DNA of 64,000 nt from CAIVPM01 sp964477265. GTDB taxonomy: Bacteria; Bacteroidota; Bacteroidia; Chitinophagales; Chitinophagaceae. The stretch's first letter is position 1, and every line of letters starts with the position of its first letter. Below, piece by piece: positions 62,802 through 64,000 of the stretch. The notes under the pieces are model-generated. The model saw only the letters and a program-made list of their open reading frames with translations. It was not told the origin of the DNA and made no database searches. Made by a program: the position numbers and the translations under genes. Location of the stretch: positions 160,416 to 224,415 of the forward strand of contig CAYZDJ010000004.1 in the NCBI GenBank assembly GCA_964477265.1, written 5' to 3'.

Positions 62802-63518
62802 TTAATATTGAGGAAGTAAATCCATTTTTTTATTTTTCATACAAGCTATGCCACAAGCTATTGCTATAGAGAGAGTGCCTTGACCACCAATGGTAGTTCC
62901 TGTACCACCTACATTTGTAAATAATAAAAGTTTCATGCACTCCTTATCTTGGTAACAAGCTATATGGCAGTCTGATATACAATCTGATGTACATTCTTTC
63001 CAAGTACGAGCTTGCCCTTCAGGTGTGTTTTCAGGGATGTTAGTTTCGATTGTTGTTTCAATAATCTTTCCCTCTTCATTATCAACAATTGAAGTGCTTA
63101 ATTTTGTTCCATTAATGTAATAAACATCATAATTGCTTCTGTTATCAGAAATTGGTTTAACAATATTTATAGCGTTTAAAATTCTATTATCATCTGTGAC
63201 ATAACCAACCATATCAGCAATAATTTCCTCATTTCGATAAATAGGTGTAACAAATACGTAACCATCGTCGCCATTTCTGTCTTTTTGTTCCCATATGAAT
63301 GTCCCAGCTAAATCAGCCTCAGTTACATTTGGGCAACCCTCTGTTGTTTCTAGTGAGAAAGGATGACGACTTACATTAGATGCGATTGATTTTGCTGTTG
63401 CAACTTTATATCTTTCAAGCATAATATCCTTTTCTGTCTTAGATGAGTTTTCTTTTTTGCAACTTAATGTAAATAGCATACAAAGTGAGAATAATAAAAT
63501 TTGTGATACCTTTTTCAT
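62802..63518 (-). CDS. Cys-rich lipoprotein of unknown function
   Basis: The start is placed at the ATG at 63518, giving MKKVSQILLFSLCMLFTLSC with a lipobox Cys20; a longer frame from 63548 would add ten residues. The mature 219 residues include a beta-rich middle (TFIWEQKDRNGDDGYVFVTP ... MVGYVTDDNRIL). The C-terminal segment is rich in Cys (WKECTSDCISDCHIACYQ, then ECM, later IACGIACM), with a Gly-rich hydrophobic stretch (VGGTGTTIGGQGTLSI) between them. Seven Cys in about 55 residues suggests disulfide bonds or metal binding. No known family is recognised. A TlpA-like thioredoxin is encoded downstream. Confidence 0.65.
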   Translation of the reverse strand: MKKVSQILLFSLCMLFTLSCKKENSSKTEKDIMLERYKVATAKSIASNVSRHPFSLETTEGCPNVTEADLAGTFIWEQKDRNGDDGYVFVTPIYRNEEIIADMVGYVTDDNRILNAINIVKPISDNRSNYDVYYINGTKLSTSIVDNEEGKIIETTIETNIPENTPEGQARTWKECTSDCISDCHIACYQDKECMKLLLFTNVGGTGTTIGGQGTLSIAIACGIACMKNKKMDLLPQY

Positions 63519-63548
63519 AAGTTTAAATGTACCTTGTAGGTAGTACAA

Positions 63549-64000
63549 CCTTAAGATAAAAAATGTTTAATGGTTTATTATTGTCCATTACAATTTGCTT
63601 ACTCTATTAATTTAAGCACCCTTACATTAGTTTTCAGCAGTTATCTAACGTTGAGAAATTATATTAAAGTGAGGAAACTATATCCAATATTGTTTGTTAA
63701 GGTACAGATTGGAAATGCTACATGGTGTTTGCTTGTAAGTTTCTTGTTTTCAATTGATTTCTTCCAAGTGTAAACCTAAAGTGGTTTTATCATTCAAAAA
63801 TCAACTTTCAAAAAATCAGGGTAAAATTCAGGGATTTGGGTTAAAAAAGCAGTAAAAACTCCTTGCCAAAACCCCTGAATTTTTACAAGCATTTATGGGT
63901 AAATAACAATATAATCAATGTTTTAATTATTTATGTAATTTAAAATATTGAAGTTGTTTAAAATTTTATTTTTCTGAGGAAAATGGCTATTATGCCAAGC
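63549..64000. other. Right-edge region without a convincing gene
   Basis: A 67-codon open frame at 63570-63773 has no coding character that I trust. The region holds an imperfect inverted repeat (63821-63886) and, at 63950, the sequence GAAGTTGTTTAAAATTTT, which resembles the end of the 168-bp element. Anything beyond is cut by the window. Confidence 0.5.
63821..63886. repeat. Imperfect inverted repeat near right edge
   Basis: GTAAAATTCAGGGATTTGGG (63821-63840) pairs with CCAAAACCCCTGAATTTTTAC (63866-63886) with two indels. The loop is about 25 bases. It lies in non-coding DNA. Confidence 0.6.

Noticed and set aside
63570..63773. 67-codon open frame on the plus strand near the right edge
   Set aside because: No start context, no recognisable motif and residue make-up like translated intergenic DNA.

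Overview
The window looks like chromosomal DNA of a low-GC Bacteroidota organism, most likely of the Chitinophagia/Sphingobacteriia type. The evidence is type IX secretion (T9SS) sorting tails of type A and type B, a PorP/SprF protein next to a giant PKD-rich adhesin, TAnnTTTG-like promoter boxes, few Shine-Dalgarno sites, and many short palindromic repeats. No rRNA, tRNA, CRISPR array, transposase or prophage gene was recognised.

Layout. 1-6.7 kb: an edge-truncated secreted protein, methylmalonyl-CoA epimerase, a YghO-like acyltransferase, and two T9SS cargo proteins. 6.8-11 kb: an SDR oxidoreductase, ACP phosphodiesterase, a dienelactone hydrolase-like protein, a small barrel protein and truB; a 168-bp MITE-like repeat lies on each side of three of these genes in inverted orientation. 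11.1-17.9 kb: a minus-strand run of pectinesterase, DUF3616-like protein and sulfatase with nearly identical T9SS tails, leading into truB. 18-21.5 kb: glutaryl-CoA dehydrogenase, panC and comF. 21.7-24.6 kb: paaA, paaB and paaC of phenylacetyl-CoA epoxidase, interrupted by two S23-type four-helix-bundle genes. 24.7-28.6 kb: mreB-mreC-mreD and a GT39-like membrane protein. 28.8-34.4 kb: an RND/MMPL protein, a PIN toxin-antitoxin pair, an epimerase, YicC and an AlkD-like protein. 34.5-45.4 kb: a lipoprotein, a 2,879-residue T9SS adhesin and its PorP/SprF partner. 45.5-54 kb: FAH-family hydrolase, hflX, DinB, Sel1, phenylalanine hydroxylase, GH25 lysozyme, a DUF937-like protein, an orphan korB, a double OmpA-domain protein and a GxxExxY nuclease-like gene. 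54.1-62 kb: a FadN-like beta-oxidation protein, two secreted beta-propellers, a LOG protein and heme A synthase. 62-63.5 kb: a Cys-rich lipoprotein, a 57-residue membrane peptide and a TlpA-like thioredoxin.

The most unusual signal is the way small repeats and repeat-flanked ORFs have entered working genes. Two S23 four-helix-bundle ORFs split the paa operon. Each is bounded by inverted repeats that would pair in the mRNA, like the intervening sequences in some 23S rRNAs that carry the same protein family. The right repeat of the second now encodes part of the PaaC N-terminus. paaB carries a palindrome in its N-terminal coding region, and paaC has a short tandem repeat in a loop. Similar repeat DNA is translated in a T9SS signal peptide, in T9SS tails and possibly at the C-terminus of an FAH-family enzyme. 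A GxxExxY gene sits between two nearly identical palindromes.

The metabolic genes fit aerobic aromatic and amino-acid breakdown (PaaABC, GcdH, phenylalanine hydroxylase, FAH-family, FadN-like, methylmalonyl-CoA epimerase) combined with polysaccharide attack and surface adhesion through T9SS. Gene identities come from recognisable motifs in the sequence; nothing was searched against a database.
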